From Parapedobacter lycopersici (lineage in GTDB: Bacteria; Bacteroidota; Bacteroidia; Sphingobacteriales; Sphingobacteriaceae): a stretch of DNA of 64,000 nt. The DNA lies in contig NZ_JAMSLW010000002.1 in assembly GCF_024643285.1 (NCBI RefSeq), forward strand, positions 372,001 to 436,000. Reading direction: 5' to 3'. Positions 18,852 through 27,518 of this stretch are shown here, one piece after another. Both the position numbers and the translations under genes were made by a program. The notes beneath the pieces are model-generated. The model was not told the origin of the DNA, ran no database searches, and saw only the letters and a program-made list of their open reading frames with translations. How positions within the stretch are numbered: position 1 is the stretch's first letter; every line of letters begins with the position of its first letter.

Positions 18852-19523
18852 TCAGACCTGCCAGTCGATCGGCTTCAGTCCATGCGCTTCCAGAAACTGG
18901 TTGGCCCTGGAAAAATGCCCGCATCCAAAAAAGCCGTTGTGGGCCGATAACGGCGAGGGGTGTGCGGCGGTCAGGATATGGTGCTTCCGGTAGTCGATTA
19001 AGGCCGCCTTATCCTTGGCATACCTCCCCCACAGCAGAAAAACCAATCCTTCGCGACGCGCCGACAATTCGGCAATAGCCTTATCGGTAAACGTTTCCCA
19101 TCCCTTCCGCTGATGCGATCCGGCGGTATGTGCACGTACCGTCAACGTTGCGTTGAGCAGCAGTACCCCCTGATCGGCCCAGGCCGTCAGGTCGCCATGG
19201 TCCGGAATCCGGAAACCCGGAATATCCGTCTGCAGTTCCTTATACATATTCCGCAGGGACGGCGGGATTTCAATGCCGCGGGGCACCGAAAAGGATAGTC
19301 CCATGGCCTGCCCGACGTTGTGGTACGGGTCCTGCCCCAGGATCACCACCTTTACCCGATCGAACGGGGTGTGTTCAAATGCGTTAAAAATAAGCCGGTT
19401 CGGCGGAAAGACGGCATGCTGCTGCAATTCGGATTTCAAAAACCCTTTAAGTGCCTGCATGTAGGGTTTTTCAAATTCCGGCTCCAGTACGGCCTTCCAG
19501 CTGCTTTCTAAGTGAATGCTCAT
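18852..19523 (-). CDS. ung: Uracil-DNA glycosylase (family 1)
   Basis: A 223-residue base-excision repair enzyme that removes uracil from DNA. The water-activating motif GQDPYH is at about 63-68 (Asp65) and the second motif is 'HPSPLSAHNGFFGCGHF' near 181-197. The ATG at 19523 gives 'MSIHLESSWK', the usual family start; the longer reading from 19580 adds an unrelated 19-residue tail. Its length is that of the E. coli enzyme. Confidence 0.97.
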   Translation of the reverse strand: MSIHLESSWKAVLEPEFEKPYMQALKGFLKSELQQHAVFPPNRLIFNAFEHTPFDRVKVVILGQDPYHNVGQAMGLSFSVPRGIEIPPSLRNMYKELQTDIPGFRIPDHGDLTAWADQGVLLLNATLTVRAHTAGSHQRKGWETFTDKAIAELSARREGLVFLLWGRYAKDKAALIDYRKHHILTAAHPSPLSAHNGFFGCGHFSRANQFLEAHGLKPIDWQV

Positions 19524-19590
19524 ATGCGTTGGCAATATATTCTTTATTTGGCAATACCCGGTTGAAAACAGCCGGTACAAATAAATAAAT

Positions 19591-19605
19591 TTTACAAAAT
19601 GTAAA
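19591..19605. promoter_or_regulatory. Perfect inverted repeat TTTACA-AAA-TGTAAA
   Basis: A 6-bp perfect inverted repeat with a 3-bp centre in the divergent gap between ung and the small TPR gene. Twelve of its bases (ACAAAATGTAAA) recur in the sufB leader at 18073-18084. It could be a regulator-binding site; the regulator is unknown. Confidence 0.35.
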
Positions 19606-19688
19606 GAAAACAGGTTGTAGAAGCGCCCAAATAAACGGATATTTGCCTAATTTTTATTTTGTTGGGTTTACGCAAAGAAATAGATTAC

Positions 19689-20225
19689 ATGTCAAATATT
19701 GTTCGAATTATCCTCTCTTCACTCCTGCTACTGGGTACCGTGGCCTTATTCATTTATGGCGAGTGGGGCTGGGGAATATTGGGTATCTTCCTTACCCTTA
19801 TCGCGTTCGTCACCGTTTTTTTCAACGAGAACATGCTTATTGCGCAATTTTACCTGCGCAAAGAAAATATGCCAAAAGCCGCTAAGTGGCTGGGAAACAT
19901 TACCCAGTATGAAAAACAGCTCATCCGCGCACAGCATGGTTATTACCACCTGCTGCTTGGCCTGCTCGAATCCCAGAAAGCGCCGCTCCAGTCGGAAAAA
20001 TATTTCAAACGGGCACTGACGCTGGGCCTGCACATGGGACACAACGTTGCCCTGGCGAAATTAAGTCTGGCTGGTATTGCCATGGCCAAACGCAATAAAA
20101 GGGAAGCCACCAAATACCTGCAGGAAGCCAAAAAAGCAGACAAGAATAAACTGCTGGCCGACCAGATCAAACTGATGAAAGACCAGATGGGGCTGATGGA
20201 TAAGCAGCAGATCCGGTACCGGTAG
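19689..20225 (+). CDS. Small membrane protein with TPR-like helices
   Basis: A 178-residue protein, from ATG 19689. Two hydrophobic segments (about 5-23 and 27-46) anchor it in the membrane. The rest is helical and TPR-like: 'AAKWLGNITQYEKQLIRAQH', 'HYYLLLGLLE'-type and 'SEKYFKRALTLGLHMGHN' segments, with a basic tail rich in Lys. No function is assigned; similar small proteins occur in many Bacteroidota. A GATATTTG box preceded at 20 bases by TTG (from about 19616) is a possible promoter. An upstream in-frame TTG (19659) is rejected. Confidence 0.75.
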   Translation: MSNIVRIILSSLLLLGTVALFIYGEWGWGILGIFLTLIAFVTVFFNENMLIAQFYLRKENMPKAAKWLGNITQYEKQLIRAQHGYYHLLLGLLESQKAPLQSEKYFKRALTLGLHMGHNVALAKLSLAGIAMAKRNKREATKYLQEAKKADKNKLLADQIKLMKDQMGLMDKQQIRYR

Positions 20226-20226
20226 G

Positions 20227-20709
20227 TCAGTTGCCCAGGTAAACATCCAAAAACCGGCCCACTTCCGCCCGGTCTTCAAATACCACTTTCGTTACCGCTA
20301 TCCGCTTGGCATCCGGCGCAATGCGTTCCACCGTGACGGTTAACGGAACCGCTGTACGGGGCTGCAGTACGTAGTGCAGGTAATTCTGCCGGTCGGTGAA
20401 CCGCATGAGTACCTGTCCCAGAGCCATGGTGGAAAAGTAATATGCATTCCGCTGATCGTCGACCAGCTGGGTACCATAAACGTTGATTTTCAGTTCGCGC
20501 GGATCGGCTTTAAGGTTGGTCAGTGTAATCTCCACGGTCGCGGTGTGCGTAGCTGAGTCGATCCGGAAGTCCACCACATCGAACTGCACGCTGTCCACCA
20601 CCACTGTAGTAGAATCCACCGGGTCGGTCGCAGCGTTCCCCGACTGTGCCGCCGCCAGAACGGGCGCCATGCAAAGGATCAGCAGGTATAGTTTGGAGTG
20701 CAATTTCAT
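20227..20709 (-). CDS. Hypothetical secreted protein
   Basis: 160 residues with a clear signal peptide (MKLHSKLYLLILCMAPVLAAAQ). The mature part looks beta-rich ('VDFRIDSATHTATVEITLTN', 'LKINVYGTQLVDDQRNAYYF'), resembling an immunoglobulin-like or DUF4352-type sandwich. I do not recognise a family. It follows the DUF4293 gene with a 9-bp gap and is probably co-transcribed with it. The stop lies 1 bp from the convergent stop of the TPR gene. Confidence 0.7.
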   Translation of the reverse strand: MKLHSKLYLLILCMAPVLAAAQSGNAATDPVDSTTVVVDSVQFDVVDFRIDSATHTATVEITLTNLKADPRELKINVYGTQLVDDQRNAYYFSTMALGQVLMRFTDRQNYLHYVLQPRTAVPLTVTVERIAPDAKRIAVTKVVFEDRAEVGRFLDVYLGN

Positions 20710-20718
20710 TCCATGGTG

Positions 20719-21192
20719 TTACCGGAGCCGGTCGGCCGACTTGATTAGTTTTTCGTCCTTACGTACCCCGCCCATGGCCATCAACAGAAAGATCATCGCG
20801 ATGGGCAGCAGGAAAAAGCCGACGCCGATGTTCCGGGCTGAAAGGAACTGCCGGGCTTCGGTCAACGCCGTACTTGCCGACGAATACAGCCAAAAGCCGA
20901 ACAGGAGAATCAGCACCAGCTCAAGCACAATCAGCTGCAGCTGCAGCTTGCGCTGTTTATACTGAAAGACAATGTACAAAGGAAAGATACCCAGTACTAC
21001 GGTGGCTATGGTCTGCAGCAGAAACCATTCCTCACGGATGGCCTGTCCTTCGAATCCACGGTATTTTCCCGTCACCTTCAGCGCCTGGCCCATGCCGGCA
21101 AGATCTGCATATTGCAGGTAGGGAAAAAGGAATAACGCAAAAATGGTGGCAGAAGCCAGAAACAACCAAATAGTTTGTATGCGCTGTATCAT
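20719..21192 (-). CDS. DUF4293 family membrane protein
   Basis: 157 residues, starting 'MIQRIQTIWLFLA', the hallmark start of DUF4293. Four membrane segments are seen (about 7-26, 61-78, 86-104 and 122-141). The function of the family is unknown; it is a conserved small inner-membrane protein of Bacteroidota. Its promoter (TAAGTTTG, 21225-21232) lies back to back with that of truA. Confidence 0.85.
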   Translation of the reverse strand: MIQRIQTIWLFLASATIFALFLFPYLQYADLAGMGQALKVTGKYRGFEGQAIREEWFLLQTIATVVLGIFPLYIVFQYKQRKLQLQLIVLELVLILLFGFWLYSSASTALTEARQFLSARNIGVGFFLLPIAMIFLLMAMGGVRKDEKLIKSADRLR

Positions 21193-21224
21193 AAGGACGT
21201 AACCTGATTATTGATTAGATAAGG

Positions 21225-21259
21225 CAAACTTAGAAAAATTGTTTTAAATCCTACCTTTG
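21225..21259. promoter_or_regulatory. Back-to-back promoters for DUF4293 gene and truA
   Basis: The minus strand carries TAAGTTTG at 21225-21232, 32 bases before the DUF4293 ATG. The plus strand carries TTA-N19-TACCTTTG, with the -7 box at 21252-21259, only 6 bases before the truA GTG. The whole divergent control region is 72 bp. Confidence 0.5.
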
Positions 21260-21264
21260 TTCCT

Positions 21265-22032
21265 GTGAAAACCTTGCAAACACGGTATTTTATTGAAATT
21301 GCTTTTGACGGAGGCGCTTACCATGGCTGGCAGGCGCAGCCCAATGCCCGCACCGTGCAGGAACTGCTTGACGCCGCACTTGGCGTGGTGGTGCGCCAGC
21401 CGATCGCAACCACCGGATGTGGCCGTACCGATGCGGGGGTGCATGCCCGCCAGCTGTATGCGCACTTCGACCTGGCTGCAGGTAACGACATACCTGACCC
21501 GCAGCGGATGCTGCATAGCCTGAATTCGCTGCTGCCCCCGGATATCGCGGCCAAAAGGCTGATTGCCGTACCGTCGGATGCCCATGCCCGGTTCGACGCG
21601 GTAAAACGATCTTATGAATATCACCTTCACTTCGACAAGAACCCCTTTTTACAGGGCCGGTCCTGGCAGGTGCACGGAATTCCCGACGTGGACGCCATGA
21701 ACAAGGCGGCCGGCTACCTGTTGGATTACCGCGATTTCGCCTGTTTCAGCAAATCCAATACCCAGGTGGCTACCTTTACCTGCAAACTCACCCGCGCCGA
21801 ATGGCAATGGACACCGGACGGAAGGCTCATTTTTTATATTTCGGCCGACCGGTTCCTCCGCAACATGGTGCGCGCCATAGTGGGCACCCTCCTGGAAATC
21901 GGCCGGAAGGAAAAACCCCCTGAACATATGCATACCGTGGTTGCCAGCCGCAACCGCAGCGCAGCGGGCACCTCCGTACCGGCTCACGGCCTGTACCTCA
22001 CCGAAGTCGTATATCCCTACATCCCCGAATAA
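21265..22032 (+). CDS. truA: tRNA pseudouridine(38-40) synthase TruA
   Basis: A 255-residue pseudouridine synthase acting on the anticodon arm of tRNAs. The catalytic aspartate is Asp56 in 'GCGRTDAGVHARQ'. Other family motifs are 'YHGWQAQPNARTVQ' (about 19-32) and 'FLRNMVRAIVGTLLEIGR' (about 195-212). The start is GTG 21265 or TTG 21274; no ATG is available. Because the promoter box ends at 21259, the message probably has almost no leader. Confidence 0.95.
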   Translation: MKTLQTRYFIEIAFDGGAYHGWQAQPNARTVQELLDAALGVVVRQPIATTGCGRTDAGVHARQLYAHFDLAAGNDIPDPQRMLHSLNSLLPPDIAAKRLIAVPSDAHARFDAVKRSYEYHLHFDKNPFLQGRSWQVHGIPDVDAMNKAAGYLLDYRDFACFSKSNTQVATFTCKLTRAEWQWTPDGRLIFYISADRFLRNMVRAIVGTLLEIGRKEKPPEHMHTVVASRNRSAAGTSVPAHGLYLTEVVYPYIPE

Positions 22033-22051
22033 GATACGTGAAAAAAATCCG

Positions 22052-22059
22052 TACTTTTG
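22052..22059 (+). promoter_or_regulatory. -7 box TACTTTTG before the ABC exporter
   Basis: TACTTTTG fits the consensus and lies 38 bases before the TTG start at 22097. No good -33 TTG is seen. Confidence 0.35.
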
Positions 22060-22096
22060 CACCCTGTCCTTTTGCTGACAGCCAAGAACAAGTAAA

Positions 22097-23860
22097 TTGA
22101 GCGAGTCCCAGGTTACCGGTAAAACATACGATGCGCACCTCCTCCGGCGGGTCATGCGCTATGTAAAACCCTATCGGGGTATTTTTATCGGTTCCATCGT
22201 GCTCACCCTCGTTATGGCGGCCGTGGCGCCGGCGCTGCCCATGCTGATTGAATATACGCTGGACCGGTTTATCCTTCAGAACGACACCGATGGGCTGCGC
22301 ATGATGCTGATACTGATGCTGGGACTGCTGCTGCTCCAGACGGTCATCCGCTATTTTCACACGCTGATGACCAATACACTAGGGCAATCGGTCATCCGCG
22401 ACCTGCGGATTGATGTATTTAACCACATTACCGGGCTCCGGCTCAAATATTTTGACCGCACACCGATCGGGCGGCTGATTACCCGTACAATCTCCGACCT
22501 GGAAACCATTGCCAATATCTTTTCAGAAGGACTGCTCCAGATTATCGGCGACGTGCTGCAACTGGTCGTTATCCTCGGCGTGATGTTTTACAGCGACTGG
22601 AAACTTACACTTATCGTGTTGATTCCCATGCCGTTGATGATTGGCGCCACATACGTTTTCAAAGAGGCCATGAAATCGGCTTTCCAGGACGTGCGTCAGT
22701 GGATTTCCAACTTAAATACCTTTCTCCAGGAACACATTTCCGGCATCAGTATCATTCAGTATTTTGCCCGTGAGGAACAGGAAATGCGGAAATTCAAGGC
22801 AACCAATGCCGAACACCGCAATGCACATATCCGGGCCAACTGGTATTTCTCGATTTTCTTCCCGGTCATCGAAATCATCATGGCCATTGCCCTGGGGCTC
22901 TTGGTCTGGTACGGTTCAAGGGAAGTGCTGGCCGACCGGCTGTCGCCGGGCGTCATCGTAGCATTCATCATGTATATTAACATGATTTTTCGCCCCATCC
23001 GGGAACTCGTCGATAAATTCAATACGCTGCAGATGGGCATGGTCAGTGCCGAGCGCATCTTTGCCGTACTCGACACCGATGAAAAATCAGCCAATGACGG
23101 CCGGCAGCAACCCGCCCACGTCCGTGGCGAAATCACGTTCAATAAGGTATGGTTCGCCTACGACGAGCAAAAGTGGGTGCTTAAAGACCTGAATTTCCAT
23201 ATCCGGCCGGGAGAAACACTGGCACTTGTTGGTGCCACCGGTGCCGGAAAATCATCCACCATCAATATACTGAGCCGTTTTTACGAGGTGAATCAGGGTG
23301 CTATTCTGCTCGACAACATGGATATCCGCGAATATGAGCTTAATTTCCTGCGCCGCACCATCGCCACCGTTTTGCAGGATGTTTTTCTGTTTGCCGATTC
23401 CATTGCGAATAACATCAGCCTGAACAATCCCGACATTACCCGCGAACAGATCATTCAGGCATCCCGCCAGGTGGGTGCACATGATTTTATCCAGCGGCTG
23501 CCCGGTGGATACGATTACCAGGTCCAGGAACGCGGGGCTACCCTGTCTTCGGGGCAGGCCCAGCTCATCTCCTTTATCCGGGCGCTGGTGCACGATCCGA
23601 AAATCCTGGTGCTCGACGAGGCCACATCAGCGGTAGATACCGAAACCGAAATCCTGATCCAGCAGGCCATCGACACATTGATGAAAGGGCGTACTTCCAT
23701 TGTGATTGCCCACCGCCTTTCGACCATTCAGAAAGCCGACAAAATTATCGTGCTGGACAAAGGGGAAATGAAAGAAATGGGATCACACCAGGAATTACTC
23801 CGCATCGATGGCTATTACAAACGCCTGTACGACCTGCAATTTAATTCCGCGGGAATCTAA
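22097..23860 (+). CDS. ABC exporter, fused permease and ATPase (MsbA/MdlB type)
   Basis: A 587-residue half-transporter working as a dimer. Residues 1-320 hold six membrane segments; the ATPase follows with Walker A 'GATGAGKSS' (about 376-384), signature LSSGQ, Walker B 'ILVLDEATSAVD' and the switch histidine in 'IVIAHRLST'. The signature differs from the usual LSGGQ by a Ser, a change tolerated in this group. Candidate substrates are lipids or drugs. The start is TTG 22097 and the stop overlaps the convergent serine hydrolase stop by 4 bp. Confidence 0.93.
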   Translation: MSESQVTGKTYDAHLLRRVMRYVKPYRGIFIGSIVLTLVMAAVAPALPMLIEYTLDRFILQNDTDGLRMMLILMLGLLLLQTVIRYFHTLMTNTLGQSVIRDLRIDVFNHITGLRLKYFDRTPIGRLITRTISDLETIANIFSEGLLQIIGDVLQLVVILGVMFYSDWKLTLIVLIPMPLMIGATYVFKEAMKSAFQDVRQWISNLNTFLQEHISGISIIQYFAREEQEMRKFKATNAEHRNAHIRANWYFSIFFPVIEIIMAIALGLLVWYGSREVLADRLSPGVIVAFIMYINMIFRPIRELVDKFNTLQMGMVSAERIFAVLDTDEKSANDGRQQPAHVRGEITFNKVWFAYDEQKWVLKDLNFHIRPGETLALVGATGAGKSSTINILSRFYEVNQGAILLDNMDIREYELNFLRRTIATVLQDVFLFADSIANNISLNNPDITREQIIQASRQVGAHDFIQRLPGGYDYQVQERGATLSSGQAQLISFIRALVHDPKILVLDEATSAVDTETEILIQQAIDTLMKGRTSIVIAHRLSTIQKADKIIVLDKGEMKEMGSHQELLRIDGYYKRLYDLQFNSAGI

Positions 23861-24984
23861 TAGACTTCATTCAGCCAGCGGAAAAGCGACACGGGCTCGT
23901 CGGTCGCCGCCACCTGGGGGTTGATTCCCATAAGCTGTGCCACCCGCTCAAAAATCCCGGCTATTTCCATGTCGTCACGGTTGGTGAATAACGCGATCGT
24001 CAATCCGCGGCGCGGGTTCAGGTATACGATGTTGTGGAAGCCGGTACTCTCCCCTGAATGGAACAGGCAGGTAGTCCCATCTTTTTCGCGGCCAATGAAC
24101 CAACCCATGCTATAGTACACGTTCCCTTTGACAGGTGCTTTTTCGGCTTCCAGTAAATCCTGATAGGCGGATGACGGGAAACTGTCGACCAGCAATGCTT
24201 CGGCCCAGCGCAGGTATTCCTGTGCCGACAGGTACACGCCCCCATCGCCCTGGGCAGCACTGGTGAGGCTCTGGTCGGCAAATACAAAACGGTCCCCATC
24301 CGGGTGATAACCGTATGCCCGACTGGCGATTTCCACCTGTGGTTCATACACCAGTGCTTCCTCCATGCCCAGTGGCAAAAAGATATGCTGCCTTACAAAA
24401 TCGGCATAGCGCTGGCCGCTTACTTTCGCAACGATGAGTGACAGCAGGCAGTAACCGGTGTTACTGTACCGGAAGCGGGTACCGGGTGCAAAGTAAGTCT
24501 GCTCCTGCCTCCTGATCAGCTGCAGCACATCGGCATCCAGTACCTGTACGGTCTGTGAATCGGGAATTAATGCCTCATAATCCCAGATACCCGACGTGTG
24601 GTTCAGCAGCTGCCGGACGGTGATCGCACCCACGCTATCGGAAAGGCCTTCAAAAAATTGCGCCAGCGGAGCTTCCATGGTGAGTTTCCCTGCTTCAGTC
24701 AACAGGTAAACGGCCATCGCGGTAAACTGTTTGCTCACCGAGGCCATACGGAAATGCGTATCGGCTTTTATGGCGGTACCCGTTTCCAGGTCGGCCGAGC
24801 CGTACCCCCGGCTGAAGACCGGCTCTTCTCCCTCTTTGATCACCAGCACACCTCCGGGTAACCGGTCCGATGGATAATGCTGCCGCATCACGGCATCCAG
24901 CTGTTCAGGAAGGGACTGTGCCGCGGCAGACGGCAGCAAAAGGCCCAATGTCACGGCAAGGAATAATAAATGGCGTATCATCAT
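23857..24984 (-). CDS. Serine hydrolase of the beta-lactamase / class C PBP family
   Basis: A 375-residue secreted protein. The signal peptide (1-22, ending AAAQ) is followed by the beta-lactamase fold with SxxK at Ser82-Lys85 ('ASVSKQF'), the YxN motif in 'FRYSNTGYCLL', and HSG in 'CLFHSGESTGFHN' as the third motif. Family members act as DD-peptidases, esterases or amidases; the exact substrate is unclear. A good promoter (TTG-N18-TAACTTTG) lies upstream with a 17-base leader. Confidence 0.9.
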   Translation of the reverse strand: MMIRHLLFLAVTLGLLLPSAAAQSLPEQLDAVMRQHYPSDRLPGGVLVIKEGEEPVFSRGYGSADLETGTAIKADTHFRMASVSKQFTAMAVYLLTEAGKLTMEAPLAQFFEGLSDSVGAITVRQLLNHTSGIWDYEALIPDSQTVQVLDADVLQLIRRQEQTYFAPGTRFRYSNTGYCLLSLIVAKVSGQRYADFVRQHIFLPLGMEEALVYEPQVEIASRAYGYHPDGDRFVFADQSLTSAAQGDGGVYLSAQEYLRWAEALLVDSFPSSAYQDLLEAEKAPVKGNVYYSMGWFIGREKDGTTCLFHSGESTGFHNIVYLNPRRGLTIALFTNRDDMEIAGIFERVAQLMGINPQVAATDEPVSLFRWLNEVY

Positions 24985-25001
24985 GTATCACACGGTTTAT
25001 C

Positions 25002-25030
25002 CAAAGTTACTAATATCCGATAGAAACCAA
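25002..25030 (-). promoter_or_regulatory. Promoter of the serine hydrolase gene (TTG-N18-TAACTTTG)
   Basis: On the minus strand TTG (25028-25030) and TAACTTTG (25002-25009) are 18 bases apart, close to the ideal spacing, leaving a short leader before the ATG at 24984. Confidence 0.6.
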
Positions 25031-25094
25031 GTCAATGAACGGCACGGCGATCAGGTATAGGAAAGGGTGAAGACTTCTGGCACATTTCTTCGGA

Positions 25095-25149
25095 GTGAGT
25101 CCATAGTGAGTCCAGGGTGAGTCCGGAATGAGTCCAGAGTGAGTCCAGT
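25095..25149. repeat. Five tandem copies of an 11-bp unit (GTGAGTCCAGA)
   Basis: Five contiguous units of 11 bp: GTGAGTCCATA, GTGAGTCCAGG, GTGAGTCCGGA, ATGAGTCCAGA, GTGAGTCCAGT. TGAGTCC is invariant in all five. Eleven bases are close to one DNA turn, so all copies face the same side of the helix. It lies about 185 bp before the DUF4407 ATG. Confidence 0.9.
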
Positions 25150-25333
25150 TTTTTACGTAAATAGCTGGACCCACCCCGGACTGCTGGCGGGTTCAGCGCG
25201 AAGCAGCTACGGCAACGTGGTAAACCTGTCTGTACCGCCGTGGGAACAGCACGTAAACCCAGCCGCTTTATGGCGGCGGATCAACGTAACAATATCGCAG
25301 CCGTGCGGTCTAACCGATCAAACCCCTGATGCG

Positions 25334-26422
25334 ATGAAACAGGTAACCCTCTTCTTCTGGTGGTGCAGCGGCGCGCACCGGGAAACGCTGGAACATTATC
25401 CCGCCGAACGGCATAAATACGTCGGTATCGGAGCCACCATATTTTTCACCGGCCTTTTTGCGGCATTATCGGGTGGATATGCCCTGTATTTCGTATTCAG
25501 TGGCAGCGGGCCTGCGGGCTTATATGCGCTGTTTTTCGGACTGCTGTGGGGGCTGGCCATTTTTAACATGGACCGCTACATCGTTGCCAGCATTAATAAA
25601 AATGCTCCGGGAGGCAAGCAGCTGCTGCAGGCTACCCCACGGATACTGCTCGCCATCCTGATTGGCATCGTCATTTCACGGCCGCTCGAACTCAAAATAT
25701 TCGATAAGGAAATCCGCCAGCAGCTGGCCACCAATTACCTGGACCAGCAACGGGCTACGCTGGATACGCTGAACCTCGCGTTTGACCGCAAATACACCCT
25801 GGAACTGGAGCGGCTGGCCGCCCTGCGCAGCGAACGGGATACGCTGGAGGCCGCCATCAAGGCCGGGCACGTGAAGCTGTACCAGGAGACGTTCGGCGAT
25901 AAAACGCCGGAGACTTCGGGAATTACCGGTTATGGACCATATGCCAAAAGACGGCAGGCCGACCTGGATAAACAGGAACAGTACCTGGACTCGTTACGCA
26001 CGCGCATCCAACACCAGGAAACATTTATCCGGGAACAAAAACAAGCGGAAGGCCTATCGGATGAGCGGCTGCTTACGGGCGCGCGACTGGACAGCGTGGT
26101 CCAGCATGCCGGCTTTGCCGATCGGAATGCGGCGTTAGGCGACCTGAAATACCGTGCCGACGGCAGCGTGAATACCGCCAATTATGCGGCGATCACCTTT
26201 ATCATGTTACTCTTTGTCTTTTTTGAGTGTCTGCCCGTGCTGGTCAAGCTGATGAGCACACGGGATGCGTATGATGTGTCGCTGCGCGACCGGCAGGCGG
26301 TGGACTTTCACCGGTCGGCAAAAAACAGGGATGCCGAAACAGCCGTTATTGACGGGGTTCACGACCTCCGGATAAAAACGGAGATCGAAAAGCAGGCACG
26401 GGTACTGTTGGATACGGATTGA
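25334..26422 (+). CDS. DUF4407 membrane protein with coiled coil
   Basis: 362 residues, starting 'MKQVTLFFWWCSGAHRETLE', the typical DUF4407 start. Three N-terminal membrane segments (about 29-50, 60-79 and 98-116) are followed by a long, charged, coiled-coil region (about 125-265, rich in Glu, Arg and Gln), then a fourth membrane segment ('AITFIMLLFVFFECLPVLV'). The function of the family is unknown. The frame is open upstream to a GTG inside the 11-bp repeat (25139), but those 65 codons do not resemble the family and are rejected. Confidence 0.85.
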   Translation: MKQVTLFFWWCSGAHRETLEHYPAERHKYVGIGATIFFTGLFAALSGGYALYFVFSGSGPAGLYALFFGLLWGLAIFNMDRYIVASINKNAPGGKQLLQATPRILLAILIGIVISRPLELKIFDKEIRQQLATNYLDQQRATLDTLNLAFDRKYTLELERLAALRSERDTLEAAIKAGHVKLYQETFGDKTPETSGITGYGPYAKRRQADLDKQEQYLDSLRTRIQHQETFIREQKQAEGLSDERLLTGARLDSVVQHAGFADRNAALGDLKYRADGSVNTANYAAITFIMLLFVFFECLPVLVKLMSTRDAYDVSLRDRQAVDFHRSAKNRDAETAVIDGVHDLRIKTEIEKQARVLLDTD

Positions 26423-26432
26423 ATTTTGCCGG

Positions 26433-27485
26433 TTATCCCAGCGGCTGATACCGCTCGACCCGGAGGTTAACACGCATGCCGGTCCGGTACGTACCGATGT
26501 CCCGGTGTATTGCCTGAAGCGTCACGCCATTCCGGCCGAGCGTCAGCTCCTCGTAAAACCCTTTGAAGCGCACTTCCAGCAGTTCAAACGCTCCGGCGGG
26601 GTCGGGAGCCGGGATGAGCCACTCCGGATGGATGGCCACCGACGTTCCGGTACGGATGTCCAGCTCCAGGGCTTCGATCGGGTTCAGCACGTTGCTCCGC
26701 GCCAGCAAACGGGCGGTGTAGGCATCCGGGGGCTGTTGGTAAAGTGTTAATGGGTTGCCCGCCGCCACCAGTCGCCCGCCACGCAGGATGATCAACTCAT
26801 CGGCCATGGAAAGTACTTCGGCCGGATCGTGTGACACCAGGATCACCGTAAGGCCGGTATCTGCCACAATGGAACGGATATCGCGTTGCAGGGAGTCCCG
26901 GAAGGAGGCGTCCACCTGGTTGAACGGCTCGTCCATCAGCAATACTTCCGGCTCATTAACCAGTGCCCGGGCGATAGCCACCCGCTGCTTTTCTCCGCCA
27001 CTGAGGTCGGCAACGCGCTGTTTATCCAGGTGCGCGATGCGCAGCTGCCGTAAAATACGTTCGGTTTTTGCCTGTTTTGCGTCCAGATCCGTATTCGGCA
27101 GCTGTGAGGCGATATTGTCCCACACATTGGCATAGGTATTCAGGTCGTCAAAGCCCTGCGAGACCATCCGCATGGCCTCATGCCCGGGAATCAGCTTTTC
27201 CTGCGGGCCGGGCACTTTCCTTCCCCGGTAGCGGATTTCGCCCTCCTGAAGTTCCAAGAGGCCATAAATCAGTCGCAGCAAGGTACTCTTTCCGCTCCCG
27301 CTTTCACCAACAATTGCCGTAATTTTCCCCTCCCCGATTTGAAAAGACAGTCCGCTTACCGCAATAACCGGTTGTTTACCCGAAAACGAGCGGCCGACGT
27401 TTTCACCATGGATGAAAGCCAGGCCTTCGCGCGGCACATCAGCAGGAAGGGAACAGGAAGGGGAATTTGTAGCGGGTACAGCCAT
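26433..27485 (-). CDS. ABC transporter ATP-binding protein with TOBE-like C-terminus
   Basis: About 350 residues. Walker A GESGSGKST is at 60-68, the signature is 'LSGGEKQR', Walker B 'EVLLMDEPFNQVD' and the switch His in 'VILVSHDPAEVL'. The region after about 265 resembles a TOBE domain, as in the sugar, polyamine or Fe3+ uptake ATPases of the CysA/PotA group. No permease or binding-protein gene is nearby, so its partner is unknown. The start at ATG 27485 directly abuts the T-run of a terminator; the frame stays open to 27584. Confidence 0.85.
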   Translation of the reverse strand: MAVPATNSPSCSLPADVPREGLAFIHGENVGRSFSGKQPVIAVSGLSFQIGEGKITAIVGESGSGKSTLLRLIYGLLELQEGEIRYRGRKVPGPQEKLIPGHEAMRMVSQGFDDLNTYANVWDNIASQLPNTDLDAKQAKTERILRQLRIAHLDKQRVADLSGGEKQRVAIARALVNEPEVLLMDEPFNQVDASFRDSLQRDIRSIVADTGLTVILVSHDPAEVLSMADELIILRGGRLVAAGNPLTLYQQPPDAYTARLLARSNVLNPIEALELDIRTGTSVAIHPEWLIPAPDPAGAFELLEVRFKGFYEELTLGRNGVTLQAIHRDIGTYRTGMRVNLRVERYQPLG

Positions 27486-27517
27486 AAAAAAGCCGCCCCG
27501 GCAGGTACCGGGACGGC
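27486..27517 (-). terminator. Intrinsic terminator of the sigma/anti-sigma/barrel operon
   Basis: On the minus strand GCCGTCCCGG, loop TACCTG and CCGGGGCGGC form a 10-bp stem with one G-U pair, followed by six T. It lies about 70 bases after the beta-barrel gene and ends exactly at the ATG of the next gene (27485). Confidence 0.8.
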
Positions 27518-27518
27518 A

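Larger units (their letters stand above)
24985..25333. other. Intergenic region between serine hydrolase and DUF4407 gene
   Basis: This 349-bp gap holds the serine hydrolase promoter (25002-25030) and a five-copy 11-bp tandem repeat (25095-25149). From 25150 to 25333 one frame is open by chance and joins the DUF4407 gene, but I see no start signal, RNA gene or clear promoter in it. Confidence 0.55.

Noticed and set aside
25095-25149. CRISPR array
   Set aside because: The 11-bp units are directly adjacent with no spacers, and no cas genes are present.
25139-25333. Upstream extension of the DUF4407 gene to a GTG inside the 11-bp repeat
   Set aside because: The 65 added residues do not resemble the family, and the ATG at 25334 gives the standard start.
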